The translations under genes and the position numbers were made by a program. The notes under the pieces were generated by a model, which saw only the letters and a list, made by a program, of their open reading frames with translations, was not told where the DNA came from and did not search any database. From Oligoflexia bacterium (lineage in GTDB: Bacteria > Bdellovibrionota_C > UBA2361 > JBGSMV01), in NCBI GenBank assembly GCA_019694515.1, contig JAIBBU010000017.1:1-60919 (forward strand): DNA of 60,919 nucleotides, written 5' to 3'. Below are positions 1-8,620 of the stretch, one piece after another; within the stretch, counting starts at the first letter, position 1; each line of letters begins with the position of its first letter.

Positions 1-925
1 CCGGAAGTGCTAACGCCGGCGCCATTAAGAGACCATCCGACGGCGCGATGGCTGAGAACTCGACGTGCTCCAAAAAAGCTAGGATCTCGCGCCCCTGGCG
101 CTTAGCTTGATCCTCGGACATCAAACACACAACCGACGCTCCATCCGTCAGCGGACTGGAATTGCCCGCAGTCAAAGTGCCTTTAGCGCTGCGCTCGAAC
201 ACGGGGGGCAACTTGGCAAGCTTCTCAATGCTGGTATCGGCTCGGATAATGTTGTCCCGATCTACGCCATCAATCGGCACAATTTCCTGCGCTAGCAGCC
301 CGGCGCTTTGGGCCTTGGCTGCATTAGCATGGCTGGCATAGGCGACGCGGTCCTGCTCCCCGCGCGCGATGCCGAACTCCTGGGCTGTCAACTCACAATG
401 CTGGCCCATCGTCAGCCCGGTGGAGGGCTCTTTTGGACTGGGAGCCTGCGGCAGTATGTATCCAGGCTTAAAGGAACTGAGTGTGGAGAGTTTCTTTCCG
501 ATCGAGCGGGCGCCAAAGAGCCTCAGGAAAAATCGTTCGGCTTGCGGCGAAAAACTGAGCGCCGGACGCGACATAGATTCACTGCCTCCAGCCAGGCCGC
601 AACTTATACGGCCCGCGCGAATCCCCTCCGCAATCATATTAGCGGCAACCAGGCCACTAATGCAGTTGTTTGAAACAAAATGAGCAGGCAACCGCGGGGA
701 CAGGCCAGATCGAATTACCAGTTCACGAGCAGCATTAGGAACACGCGGATCCAACAACACAGTACCAAATGCCAGCTCCCCAATCTCCGTGCTTTTGAGC
801 TGGAGCTTGTCAGTGAGCGCTTTGACTGCATGTATGCCCAGATCTAAGAAGGATTTGGAGCCTAGTGCTCCGCCCGCTTTAACGAAGGGTGTGCGGCAGC
901 CGCCGACAATTGCGATGCGTGTCAT
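1..925 (-). CDS. Acetyl-CoA C-acyltransferase (thiolase), 3' part outside window
   Basis: This is the first 308 residues of a thiolase, which cleaves 3-ketoacyl-CoA with CoA or condenses two acyl-CoAs. The C-terminal domain, with the His and second catalytic Cys, lies beyond base 1. Seen in the translation: MTRIAIVGGCRTPFVK at the start, the acyl-accepting Cys88 in NNCISG, GGSESMSR at 113-120, GQHCELTAQEFGI near 174, and GTLTAGNSSPLTDGAS near 266. The last motif, with a Pro-Leu-Thr-Asp core, is more like the FadI/trifunctional-enzyme beta subunit type than biosynthetic thiolases (inference). The ATG at 925 lacks a strong Shine-Dalgarno but fits the family N-terminus. It follows a terminator at 978-1012, so it probably starts its own transcript. 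No hydratase/dehydrogenase partner is visible on this side. Confidence 0.9.
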   Translation of the reverse strand, partial: MTRIAIVGGCRTPFVKAGGALGSKSFLDLGIHAVKALTDKLQLKSTEIGELAFGTVLLDPRVPNAARELVIRSGLSPRLPAHFVSNNCISGLVAANMIAEGIRAGRISCGLAGGSESMSRPALSFSPQAERFFLRLFGARSIGKKLSTLSSFKPGYILPQAPSPKEPSTGLTMGQHCELTAQEFGIARGEQDRVAYASHANAAKAQSAGLLAQEIVPIDGVDRDNIIRADTSIEKLAKLPPVFERSAKGTLTAGNSSPLTDGASVVCLMSEDQAKRQGREILAFLEHVEFSAIAPSDGLLMAPALALP

Positions 926-977
926 AATGAAATCAGCGTGTCACCCAGAACCGGCTCAAGCAATACCGAATCGGCGC

Positions 978-1012
978 AAAAAAAGGGGGAAAGGCCTTTC
1001 AGCCTCTCCCCC
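978..1012 (-). terminator. Rho-independent terminator of the radical-SAM-like gene
   Basis: On the minus strand a GC-rich hairpin (11-bp stem with one mismatch, 6-base loop, bases 985-1012) is followed directly by seven T residues (978-984). It lies about 65 bp after the stop of the 1077-1949 gene and before the thiolase start, so it separates the two minus-strand genes. Confidence 0.85.
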
Positions 1013-1076
1013 ACGAACGGGTCATCTCAGGGGTTTGCGGGTGCCCCTAAGGGTTAAGTGCAGGTAATTATCAGTG

Positions 1077-1949
1077 TCAGGCAGCAAACATTTTGAGCTG
1101 TTTCTCGGTCAGCGAGGTACGTGCCGGCAGCTTAAGCTTCTCCGGCGCAAGCATCTCAATCGCTTTGGTAAGCGGCAGCGCTGAGTCGGGCCGCAGGTAG
1201 AAATACTGCCGATCTGCAGCCAGGCGCTGCACTACCGGGCTCGACTTAATGCGCCGCTCACGGCGCTCACTGCCATCGGTAATCGAGCGCAGGAAGATAT
1301 GATCGGCATGTTGCACCAAAGTTTGGGCAAAGCGGCAAGCGTCCTTTTTCCAATCGCCGTAAGGCAGAACCGGACTTACCTGAAGATTCACTTCAACTCC
1401 AAAACGCCGCAGCGCCGTGGCAGTACGCAGCCGCTCGGATGCACGGGGGAGCCCCGGCGTATAACGCTGCAGCGCCTGTTCGTCGTCGGTCTCAAGACCC
1501 AGCGTTACGGTGGCATGTTTCCCCAGCCGCCGCAGCACCGGCATGGCCACGACGATCAGGGGTGAGCGGGTCTGCACAATCAACTGACCGGGCGTATATT
1601 TCTGGAAGAGCTCCAGGAATTTTATACTTGCGTCAAATTTCCCCTCAAAGGGAAGGAACGGGTCGGTGGTAACTCCGAAATAGATTGTAGAGGATCTCAG
1701 CACCCCTAGACGCGAGAGGCGCATTAGATTGCGCTCAAGGCGGTGAAACGGGTTCTCTTTGTGGAGCGCATAGCGGCTGCGGAGCCGGATCATTTCGGGT
1801 TCATCTTGCATCCGCAAACTATAGAAATCTCTAGGGTCCGCTCCTTCTTCTAGACGGTGCTGGCCAAAGGCGATGCCGTTCGCAAATGAATCAACAGTAA
1901 AAGTGGCGTGAGAGTTGATTCTAGTTCCCAGTGCAGCTTTTCCTTCCAT
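1077..1949 (-). CDS. Radical SAM/SPL-like protein lacking the Fe-S cysteines
   Basis: This 290-residue protein reads like the core of the spore-photoproduct-lyase-type radical SAM proteins: FGVTTDPFLPFE near 91-102, QTRSPLIV in the middle, LGLETDD, a later PGLPRASERL, and EVNLQVSPVLPYGDW. These correspond to the TDPYQP.E, TKS.L, S.T and P..P strands of that family. The cluster-binding CxxxCxxC is absent and the protein has only one Cys (DACRF), so SAM cleavage is unlikely; a binding or structural role is an inference. The ATG at 1949 is chosen because a GGGGG Shine-Dalgarno precedes it; a TTG at 2045 would add 32 unrelated residues. It is transcribed alone and ends in a clear terminator. Confidence 0.7.
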   Translation of the reverse strand: MEGKAALGTRINSHATFTVDSFANGIAFGQHRLEEGADPRDFYSLRMQDEPEMIRLRSRYALHKENPFHRLERNLMRLSRLGVLRSSTIYFGVTTDPFLPFEGKFDASIKFLELFQKYTPGQLIVQTRSPLIVVAMPVLRRLGKHATVTLGLETDDEQALQRYTPGLPRASERLRTATALRRFGVEVNLQVSPVLPYGDWKKDACRFAQTLVQHADHIFLRSITDGSERRERRIKSSPVVQRLAADRQYFYLRPDSALPLTKAIEMLAPEKLKLPARTSLTEKQLKMFAA

Positions 1950-2136
1950 TAATCCCCCTATCTGAAACCGCGCGCCCGCCCTAAAACCGCCCCGGACGTT
2001 TAACCAAGTTGAACTTATGACGCTAGATATCGGCTCACGGTTCAACTAAGTTAAACCAGCAGAAGGATCATTCGCCTTGATCTGCATCAGGTCGCAAATT
2101 AGAACAGCACCTTCAAAGGCGTAACATTTGGGGTTC

Positions 2137-2165
2137 TTTACAAATTTTGCCTCATAACGGATAAT
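2137..2165 (+). promoter_or_regulatory. Sigma-70-type promoter for trxA
   Basis: A -35 box TTTACA (2137-2142, 5/6 matches) and a -10 box GATAAT (2160-2165, 5/6 matches) are spaced by exactly 17 bp. The predicted start, near 2172, would give a leader of about 49 bases before the thioredoxin ATG. Confidence 0.55.
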
Positions 2166-2220
2166 TTACAGCGAGTCGGCAAGCCTGCCCGGTTTTGTCG
2201 TTTTTGAGGGAATTTTTGAG

Positions 2221-2547
2221 ATGGCCGGAAACGTATCCGAAATAACTGATGGGAATTTTGACGCGGAGATCTTGAAATCCAAGATTCCTTGTTTGGTCGA
2301 TTTTTGGGCTCCATGGTGTGGCCCATGCAAGAGCATCGCCCCCGTACTGGAGGAGCTAGCTAACGAATTCGCCGGCAAACTGCGCATCTGCAAAATCAAT
2401 GTGGACGACAATCCTCAAACTCCGACCCAATACAACGTCAAAGGTATCCCTAACTTAGTGTTCTTTAAGGGTGGCAAGGTGATCGAGCAGATTGTTGGTG
2501 CTGTGCCTAAGGAACAGCTCGTAGCCGCGATTACCCGAGTTCTCTAA
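2221..2547 (+). CDS. trxA: Thioredoxin
   Basis: This is a cytoplasmic disulfide reductase of 108 residues, the usual length of thioredoxin 1. The active site WCGPC has Cys33 and Cys36, the buried Asp27 lies in VDFWAPW, and cis-Pro77 lies in GIPNLVFF. The residue after cis-Pro is Asn rather than the common Thr, a mild variation in the substrate-contact loop. A further Cys57 sits outside the active site. The gene is preceded by a good promoter at 2137-2165 and appears monocistronic: 284 non-coding bases follow, in which I see no clear terminator. Electrons would come from thioredoxin reductase encoded elsewhere. Confidence 0.97.
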   Translation: MAGNVSEITDGNFDAEILKSKIPCLVDFWAPWCGPCKSIAPVLEELANEFAGKLRICKINVDDNPQTPTQYNVKGIPNLVFFKGGKVIEQIVGAVPKEQLVAAITRVL

Positions 2548-2831
2548 GTCGACTGACCAAGATTGCTGCTTACCGAGAATTGACTGAACGGCCTAATGTC
2601 GTTGCAGTCGAGTTTTACTCATCTGCATTGGGCTGAGCGCGCGGTGGTTTCCCCATGATCCCCTTTGAGACTTCCAGCCTAAATTAGTCAAAAAAAACTG
2701 TGCGACGCTTCAAGAGATTGGGCCCACTCCGGTCCTTTGAGTAGACGAATCGCATTGATTTAGCTAGATTCAGCACTTCATTTGGTGTGGGTTGAGATCG
2801 CTGACGTTATGTTGCAGGTTGCAGTTTCTGG

Positions 2832-4280
2832 ATGCTCTATATGGATGATACCGATACTCCTTCGCTGCTTAACGGGGCACTGCTCAACGGGGCCTCAGAT
2901 GTACCGGCACCCAGCACACCCGCGGCCGGACCAAACAATCTGCGCTCCCTCTCGGTGAAGATGTCCGCTCAAGAATTTCTTAGATCAACGAACCCAGATG
3001 AACGCTCGACGCTCTGCGCCGAGTTGATCGTAGCCCTGACCCTTTTCCTTGATGCAAATCGACCGGTCTATTTGGAAAATTTCGGAATTCTGATTCCAAC
3101 CTCCAGCAAGGAGTTGGCTCCGCGCGTAATCGAAAACCAGCTCTTGCTACGCGAAGAAACTCTGCGGGCCATCACTTTCGAGAAGTGTTCCGAGTTGGTG
3201 GCCTTTCATCGCACCAACCATCCGGGGATAGTTGAAACCGCGGAGTTAACACAACGTCTGTATCCGGCTCTACCCCTACAACTTCAGGTTAAGTGGTCCG
3301 AATGGATTGTGCGGCGCTTGGTGCGGGGGCTGATTCAGCAGCTTAGCAAGCAGGTGGTAGTTTCGGGCTTCTCTAATCAGCTCGAGCCGCTTGGATCCTT
3401 CTTTGCGCTGCATAATCGCCAGGGAGAATCTTTATCCGATTGGTTTGCTGGAGCAGATATATTCTTCCGACCAGCCAAGAAGCCGGTCGTTAAGGTCGGA
3501 CAGTCACGGCTGGTAGAGCGTCCCCAATATCTGGACGCCTTCGAGCCGTTCGAGTGCACTTTCGGCCCGAGCATTTGCAGCTTTGAGGTCGATTTACAGG
3601 AGCAGCTCGCGCTCCTGGGGGAATCCGTAGCTTCCCACCACTCCAGCGATTATCCGGCGACTCCAATCCGCGTGGCAGTGTTCGATGGCGGCAGCTCTGA
3701 ACAGGAACAACAGGTGCTACTGTACGTTACTGACGGCATGCGTCGCCTTTATTCCGGGGAACGGAAGGAACATTTACCCGGCAATGAGTTCGTCTTTCAA
3801 CTGGCGATGGAGACAAAGCCGGACTCGCTGCAGCACATAAAGTCTATTCCTAAGTGGCCGCTAAAGGCTTTTGCAATGGCATGGGCGCTGCTTGAATCCT
3901 CCAAGAGTCGCACGACTCGCGCCGGCGCAGGGCTGCACGCACCGGAGGCGCTCTGCGGGAAATCTGACGAGAGGTTAAAGACTGTGTTAGTTACGCGCTT
4001 CAGCAAGATGCGGACCGAACAACTCAGCGCCGACGGATCGTTTATATATCTAAATTTGACGCTAATCGTGGATGACGAGGCACAGGTGGCCAAGCTTTAT
4101 TCTCCAGAGCATCTGTTAACACTGTTAGGACATCGGAAAGTTGATCAAATCACTCGGTTAAGAAGACCCTCGATAGTAGCTCGCAGCGGCATCTTCGTGG
4201 GCAACCCCGAGGATAACAATGCTAGGAATGCGCAGTCTCAACAACCGACTTCCACTAAATCGCCCTCACCCTTAATATAG
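2832..4280 (+). CDS. Unknown protein: two HU-like modules plus SUFU-like domain
   Basis: This is a 482-residue soluble protein that I do not recognise as a named family. Residues about 60-128 (CAELIVALTLFLDANRPVYL, ENFGIL, ITFEKCSELVAF) and 155-222 (GLIQQLSKQVVVSGF, GSFF, DIFFRPAKKPVVKVG) each follow the HU/IHF-like pattern of a helix pair, a V.L.GFG-type turn and a strand ending in F.P.K. Residues about 285-440 (LLYVTDGM, NEFVFQL, WPLKAFAMAW, YLNLTLIVDDEAQVAKL) resemble the bacterial SUFU (suppressor-of-fused-like) domain. These assignments are by eye. The N-terminal 40 residues are Pro/Ala-rich and probably disordered. Starts at codon 1 or at the Met at codon 4 are both possible. The stop is 7 bases before the dehydrogenase ATG, implying co-transcription. 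Confidence 0.75.
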   Translation: MLYMDDTDTPSLLNGALLNGASDVPAPSTPAAGPNNLRSLSVKMSAQEFLRSTNPDERSTLCAELIVALTLFLDANRPVYLENFGILIPTSSKELAPRVIENQLLLREETLRAITFEKCSELVAFHRTNHPGIVETAELTQRLYPALPLQLQVKWSEWIVRRLVRGLIQQLSKQVVVSGFSNQLEPLGSFFALHNRQGESLSDWFAGADIFFRPAKKPVVKVGQSRLVERPQYLDAFEPFECTFGPSICSFEVDLQEQLALLGESVASHHSSDYPATPIRVAVFDGGSSEQEQQVLLYVTDGMRRLYSGERKEHLPGNEFVFQLAMETKPDSLQHIKSIPKWPLKAFAMAWALLESSKSRTTRAGAGLHAPEALCGKSDERLKTVLVTRFSKMRTEQLSADGSFIYLNLTLIVDDEAQVAKLYSPEHLLTLLGHRKVDQITRLRRPSIVARSGIFVGNPEDNNARNAQSQQPTSTKSPSPLI

Positions 4281-4287
4281 GAGCGGC

Positions 4288-5319
4288 ATGAAAGCGATCT
4301 TCTTCGAGCAGCACGGCGGCATTGAGGTCCTAAAATACGGCGAAATTCCTGATCCGCAACCGGCGCCCGGCGAAGCCCTGATCAAAGTCAAAGCTTGCGC
4401 CCTCAATCACCTCGATGTGTGGGTAAGAAAAGGCTGGAAGGGACTGCATCTGGAATGGCCGCATGTAACTGGCTGCGACATCGCCGGTGAAATCGTCGCG
4501 GTTAATACCAGCAGTACAAATTGGAAGCCTGGCACGAAGGTCATTGTCAATCCGGGGATCGCTTCGATCGAAGACGAGTGGACACGCCGCGGCGAAGAAT
4601 GCGTCAGTCCCGGCTATCGGATTATTGGCGAGCAAATTCGGGGCGGCATGGCGGAGTATCTAACCGTTCCGGTGGCCAACGTTTTCAAAATGCCGGATGA
4701 GCTTAATTTTGAACAAGCGGCTGCGCCGTTGCTAGTCGGTACAACCTGTTGGCGTATGCTATTCGAGCGCGGCGGTTTAAAACCCCACGAGAGCGTCCTG
4801 GTGGTAGGCTCCGGCGGCGGAGTCAACTCACTCGCGATTCAAATTGCGCACACCATTGGCGCCACAATCTATGCGCTGGCAGGCTCCAAAGAAAAGCGCG
4901 ATAAAGCGCTGAGCTTAGGGGCATCTGAAGCGATCGACTATAGCCGTTTCACGAATTGGCCGGTTGAGATCATGAAGCTAACCAAAGGTCGGGGCGTCGA
5001 TCTCGTGATCGACAATGTCGGCTCGGCGACTCTGGAAAAGAGTATGCGCTCGGTGGCGCGCGGCGGCCGAATTGTAACCGTGGGCAACACTAGCGGCTAC
5101 GAAGTGCAATACGACAATCGGTTGATATTTGCCAAACAGATCTCTCTGATCGGTTCTACCATGGGCAGCCGTCAGGATTTCATTGAGATGCTGCAGTTTC
5201 TGCTGCGCCATAAGATCATGCCGGTAATCGACACGGTAGCGCCACTAAAGGACGGCATTCAGATGATCAAGCGCCTGGAAGACGGCAAACAGTTCGGAAA
5301 GATAATTCTCAAACCTTAA
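4288..5319 (+). CDS. Zinc-type/quinone oxidoreductase-like medium-chain dehydrogenase
   Basis: This 343-residue NAD(P)H-dependent oxidoreductase belongs to the MDR superfamily (alcohol dehydrogenase/quinone reductase). The N-terminal GroES-like domain has ACALNHLDVWVR (31-48) and HVTGCDIAGEIVAV (59-72). The nucleotide-binding Rossmann fold shows VVGSGGGVNSLAIQ (172-185), a variant of the AxGGVG loop, followed by LVIDNVGSATLE and GGRIVTVGNTSG. The four-Cys structural zinc site is not present, and the catalytic His is replaced in the GCD context, so a quinone/enone reductase is more likely than a zinc alcohol dehydrogenase. The substrate cannot be told. An AGGAG Shine-Dalgarno precedes the ATG. 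It shares a transcript with the HU/SUFU-like gene upstream and ends facing glpD. Confidence 0.88.
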   Translation: MKAIFFEQHGGIEVLKYGEIPDPQPAPGEALIKVKACALNHLDVWVRKGWKGLHLEWPHVTGCDIAGEIVAVNTSSTNWKPGTKVIVNPGIASIEDEWTRRGEECVSPGYRIIGEQIRGGMAEYLTVPVANVFKMPDELNFEQAAAPLLVGTTCWRMLFERGGLKPHESVLVVGSGGGVNSLAIQIAHTIGATIYALAGSKEKRDKALSLGASEAIDYSRFTNWPVEIMKLTKGRGVDLVIDNVGSATLEKSMRSVARGGRIVTVGNTSGYEVQYDNRLIFAKQISLIGSTMGSRQDFIEMLQFLLRHKIMPVIDTVAPLKDGIQMIKRLEDGKQFGKIILKP

Positions 5320-5407
5320 CTAGCTCTCTAGGCTTAGCGGCGAAGCTCGGGCAGTCGCGGTGCATTGGATCAAGAATAAGTTCAGATGAAGCGATCGCTG
5401 CGCGGCA

Positions 5408-6991
5408 CTAGCGCAGCCAATTGCCCTCAGGCCGCAGATCGTTCAGCAGCTTAAGCGCCTGCGGTTCCAGATCAGCCAGCGGATTTTGCAACCGACGCAG
5501 CATCAGATCAGCCCATGACTCGGCCTGCTCTTCGAGTACCGACAGCATCAGTTCAGCACTAAAAAAACCTGAAAGCGTGCGCAGCTCCGGGTCTAGCTCG
5601 CTCAAGATCCGCACCCGCGATCCCAACCGCGCAACAGCGGCTTCAATGACGGCCGCCGGCGCACCCTTCGCGAGAGCCGCGGTGTTAAACTGGCCCACCG
5701 CTTCGAGATAATAAGCAGAGCCGGGAAGTTTTCGATTTCTAAGTGTCAGCGATGATTTGGGACGTCCCGCCAGCTTTAACATCAGCTGATACCCCTGCTC
5801 CACGGTCCAAACCGATGTTGTTAGTTTACCGCCTAATAGATTCAGCATGCCGCCATGATGGACCCACAGATGGCGCCTCGAAAGTTCCGCTGTCCGGCCG
5901 CCACTACCCCGCACCGGCAGTGTGCGGATACCAGCAAACGCCGATCGAATCCGTGATAAATTGAAGCGCTCCGCACCGAAATCCTCCTGCACCCGCGCGA
6001 GCAGCGCAGCGATCTCGGTCTGCGTCGGGGCCGGATTGGACTGGGGCTCATCGATTTCATCATCTGTCGGACCCACCATCGTACCCAAGGGATGAGGCCA
6101 AATGAAGTAATGCTGGCCCTTTTCACGGGCGGGACGCAACAACGCCGGCCCCTCCCATTTAAAGTCAAAAATTAGATGTACGCCGCGGCTATAGCGCACG
6201 CGCTGCCGCAGCTCCGAAGGGCGTAGCCGCGCGGTATAGGGCACCCAGGGCCCCGTACAATTGATCACCGTACCAGCTCTTAATTCATGCGATTTACCAC
6301 TGAGCCGATCAAGCCATCCGATTTCAGCCGGCATGTGCTCGAAAGTTCTGACGCTCTCGACACTGGCGTGATTTAAGCAAAGCGCGCCCTCCTGCCGCGC
6401 CGCTAAAATATTCTCCATGACCAAGCGCGCGTCATTGGCCAAAGCATCGAAAAAACAATATCCGCCCGTAGCGCCTCGCGAGACCAAAGGCTGTAGCTCC
6501 TTCGGCAATTCGGACGCCGTCAACCAGCGATGCCGGCGCTTGCGGTCATGAAGCAACAAATCATAGAAGGCAAGCCCGGCCCCGGCCTTGAATCGACTCA
6601 GGCCTCCGGAGGGTAGGATCGGAAGCAGGAACTGCTGGGGCTTCACCAGGTGGTGCGCGTCATGCAGCAGCATTTCACGCGCCCGCAGTCCCTCAAAGAC
6701 CTGCCCGAAGTCTCCTAGCTCCAGATAGCGCAATCCACCATGAATCATGCGCGAACTGCGGCTCGAAGTTTCAGCGGCGTAATCACTGCGCTCTAAAAGT
6801 GCGGTACGCAAGCCGCCCAAGGCGGCTAGCCGCGCAAACATCGCGCCGTGTATTCCTCCCCCAATGATCAGCACGTCAAAGGGCCGTTTCGAATTCAATG
6901 CATCGATAATACCAGCGCGGGTCTGCCGCAATGGATGCAGTTGCGCTTCAAAACTTCTGGCTTCTTCGCGGTATAAATTGACCAAGGACAT
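5408..6991 (-). CDS. glpD: FAD-dependent glycerol-3-phosphate dehydrogenase
   Basis: This respiratory enzyme oxidises sn-glycerol 3-phosphate to dihydroxyacetone phosphate and passes electrons to quinone at the inner membrane. The 527 residues have the GGGIHG dinucleotide loop at 44-49, the GlpD signature region SSRSSRMIHGGLRYLE (about 74-89), NCTGPWV, FAGIRTLP and HHGGMLNLLGGKLTT, then a C-terminal helical domain of the DAO_C type. About 35 residues precede the Rossmann fold, a longer lead than usual. The ATG starts three bases after the stop of the small exported protein, so it is the last gene of a purH-purD-orf-glpD run. No glpK or glpF is nearby; linkage to purine genes is unusual for glpD. 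Confidence 0.9.
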   Translation of the reverse strand: MSLVNLYREEARSFEAQLHPLRQTRAGIIDALNSKRPFDVLIIGGGIHGAMFARLAALGGLRTALLERSDYAAETSSRSSRMIHGGLRYLELGDFGQVFEGLRAREMLLHDAHHLVKPQQFLLPILPSGGLSRFKAGAGLAFYDLLLHDRKRRHRWLTASELPKELQPLVSRGATGGYCFFDALANDARLVMENILAARQEGALCLNHASVESVRTFEHMPAEIGWLDRLSGKSHELRAGTVINCTGPWVPYTARLRPSELRQRVRYSRGVHLIFDFKWEGPALLRPAREKGQHYFIWPHPLGTMVGPTDDEIDEPQSNPAPTQTEIAALLARVQEDFGAERFNLSRIRSAFAGIRTLPVRGSGGRTAELSRRHLWVHHGGMLNLLGGKLTTSVWTVEQGYQLMLKLAGRPKSSLTLRNRKLPGSAYYLEAVGQFNTAALAKGAPAAVIEAAVARLGSRVRILSELDPELRTLSGFFSAELMLSVLEEQAESWADLMLRRLQNPLADLEPQALKLLNDLRPEGNWLR

Positions 6992-6994
6992 GGA

Positions 6995-7354
6995 CTACTC
7001 GATTCTTACCGACTTAATCGATTTTGGATCGGCCGCAATCCGCCAGATCCCCTCCGGGACATTCTCGAAGGTGAATGACTCCGGGCTTGCAGGGGTGCCG
7101 CGCCGGTCGCTTTGAACCCCATCTATGTTCTTAAGCGCAATTTCTGAATTTTCCGGAGCGCCTGAACTGAGAACAACCACGACCTTAGCAGGCTGTCGCA
7201 CGATCCGAACTGCGCGGGTCAACTCGGTTTGGTCAAGAATTTTAAGCTCCCCACCCCAAGCGCCCAGCGGCGTCAGGCAGATCGCCAAGACCAGCAACAG
7301 TCCGACAGTCCCGGCCGTCCATCCTGACACTATGCGCGACCGGTTAACCGCCAT
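6995..7354 (-). CDS. Small exported hypothetical protein
   Basis: This is a 119-residue protein with no family I recognise. Residues 1-35 form a typical export signal: basic N-terminus MAVNRSR, hydrophobic GLLLVLAICL, then a likely cleavage after Ala-Trp-Gly near 34. The mature part is about 85 residues, hydrophilic and without Cys. It could be a small beta-sandwich: strand-like RIVRQPAKVVVVLSSG, then FTFENVPEGIWRIAADP, which recalls Gly/Pro-turned carboxypeptidase-regulatory-like modules (weak resemblance). The ATG lies two bases after the purD stop and its stop three bases before glpD, so it is translated from the purine operon. A periplasmic role is inferred. Confidence 0.75.
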   Translation of the reverse strand: MAVNRSRIVSGWTAGTVGLLLVLAICLTPLGAWGGELKILDQTELTRAVRIVRQPAKVVVVLSSGAPENSEIALKNIDGVQSDRRGTPASPESFTFENVPEGIWRIAADPKSIKSVRIE

Positions 7355-7356
7355 GC

Positions 7357-8616
7357 TTAAATTCCGATATCACGCCGCAGCTGACGTCCTGAAAATTGGA
7401 TTAAATCGGCAGCCTTATAAGCGCTGCGCCGCGCCATGTCCAGCGAGCCTCCGCTGGCGGTAACTGACAACACCCGCCCTCCCGAACTCAAATATTTTCC
7501 ATTTTGCAGTTCAGTAGCGGCGTGAAACACCTGCACCTCTGGAATCAATACTGTCAGATCGAGCCCTGTAATCTCTTTGCCTGTCACAGGATCCTCCGGA
7601 TACCCTTCCGCCGCAAGCACTAGACATACCGCAGTTTCGGGGTGCCAAGCACAACGCTCGACCTTGAACTCTGAGCGATGATCAGGCTCAGAAAGATAGA
7701 AGAGCAGCTTCAGCAAATCACTCTGCATGCAGCGCATAATGGACTGACATTCCGGATCACCGAGCCGCGTATTAAACTCAAGCACCGTCATAGCGCCATC
7801 AGCCTCAAGCATCAAACCGGCGTATAGAAAACCGCTGAAGGGTGTCCCGTGCTTTCGCATCTGTGCCAAAATCGGGATGATGACCTGGTCCAGAGCCTGC
7901 TGTTCCTGCGCGGCGGTTAGTCGAGGCGTGGGACATACTGACCCCATCCCGCCGGTATTCGGCCCCGCATCTCCGTCTCCAAGCCGCTTGTAGTCATGTG
8001 AACTCGCCATTGGCGTGATAACTGAACCATTCGTCGCTACGATCAAAGAAGCCTCCTGCCCTTCGACGTAGCGCTCGATCACGACTCCGCCCCCACCGAA
8101 GCGTTCAAAGATGCGCTCAAGCGCCTCCTGCGCCTGATCTATGGTCATACAAACTGAGACCCCCTTTCCGGCAGCCAAGCCATCGGCCTTCAGCACGATC
8201 GGCGCCCCCTTCTCGCGCAGATAGCGTAGGGCCGCATCACGGTCGGAAAAGTAACCATAGTCGGCGGTGCGCACCCCCGCCCTAATCATCATTTCTTTAG
8301 CAAAATTCTTGGAGCTCTCTAAGGCCGCCGCCCCTAAAATCGGACCAAAAATGCGCAGCCCCTGATCTCTGAATTTATTGACCACCCCCAAGGATAGCGG
8401 CAGCTCGGGGCCCACTACCGTCAGATCAATTTGGTTGCGGCGGGCAAACTCCAGCAGCTGATCGACCTGGGTCAGCTTGTAGTTCAAGCATTGTGCAATC
8501 GCCGCAATACCGGCATTACCGGGTGCACAATAAAGTTCAGTCAGCCTTGGCGATTGCTTAAGTTTCCAGCAAATCGCGTGTTCTCGAGCTCCTGAACCGA
8601 TTACCAGAACTTTCAT
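7357..8616 (-). CDS. purD: Phosphoribosylamine-glycine ligase (GARS)
   Basis: This is the second step of purine synthesis: ATP-dependent ligation of glycine to 5-phosphoribosylamine. At 419 residues it has the normal length for monofunctional PurD. It starts MKVLVIGSGAREHA, followed by the ATP-grasp region (APIVLKADGLAAGKGV, ERYVEGQEASLIV) and the family signature FNTRLGDPECQ. The ATG at 8616 is chosen because the family begins exactly here; upstream in-frame codons read through the purH end and are not homologous. It begins 4 bases after the purH stop, with a weak ribosome site, so translational coupling is likely. Confidence 0.96.
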   Translation of the reverse strand: MKVLVIGSGAREHAICWKLKQSPRLTELYCAPGNAGIAAIAQCLNYKLTQVDQLLEFARRNQIDLTVVGPELPLSLGVVNKFRDQGLRIFGPILGAAALESSKNFAKEMMIRAGVRTADYGYFSDRDAALRYLREKGAPIVLKADGLAAGKGVSVCMTIDQAQEALERIFERFGGGGVVIERYVEGQEASLIVATNGSVITPMASSHDYKRLGDGDAGPNTGGMGSVCPTPRLTAAQEQQALDQVIIPILAQMRKHGTPFSGFLYAGLMLEADGAMTVLEFNTRLGDPECQSIMRCMQSDLLKLLFYLSEPDHRSEFKVERCAWHPETAVCLVLAAEGYPEDPVTGKEITGLDLTVLIPEVQVFHAATELQNGKYLSSGGRVLSVTASGGSLDMARRSAYKAADLIQFSGRQLRRDIGI

Positions 8617-8620
8617 GCCG

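Noticed and set aside
308..683. Plus-strand frames near the window start
   Set aside because: Antisense to the thiolase, whose frame is open across the window edge and carries clear family motifs.
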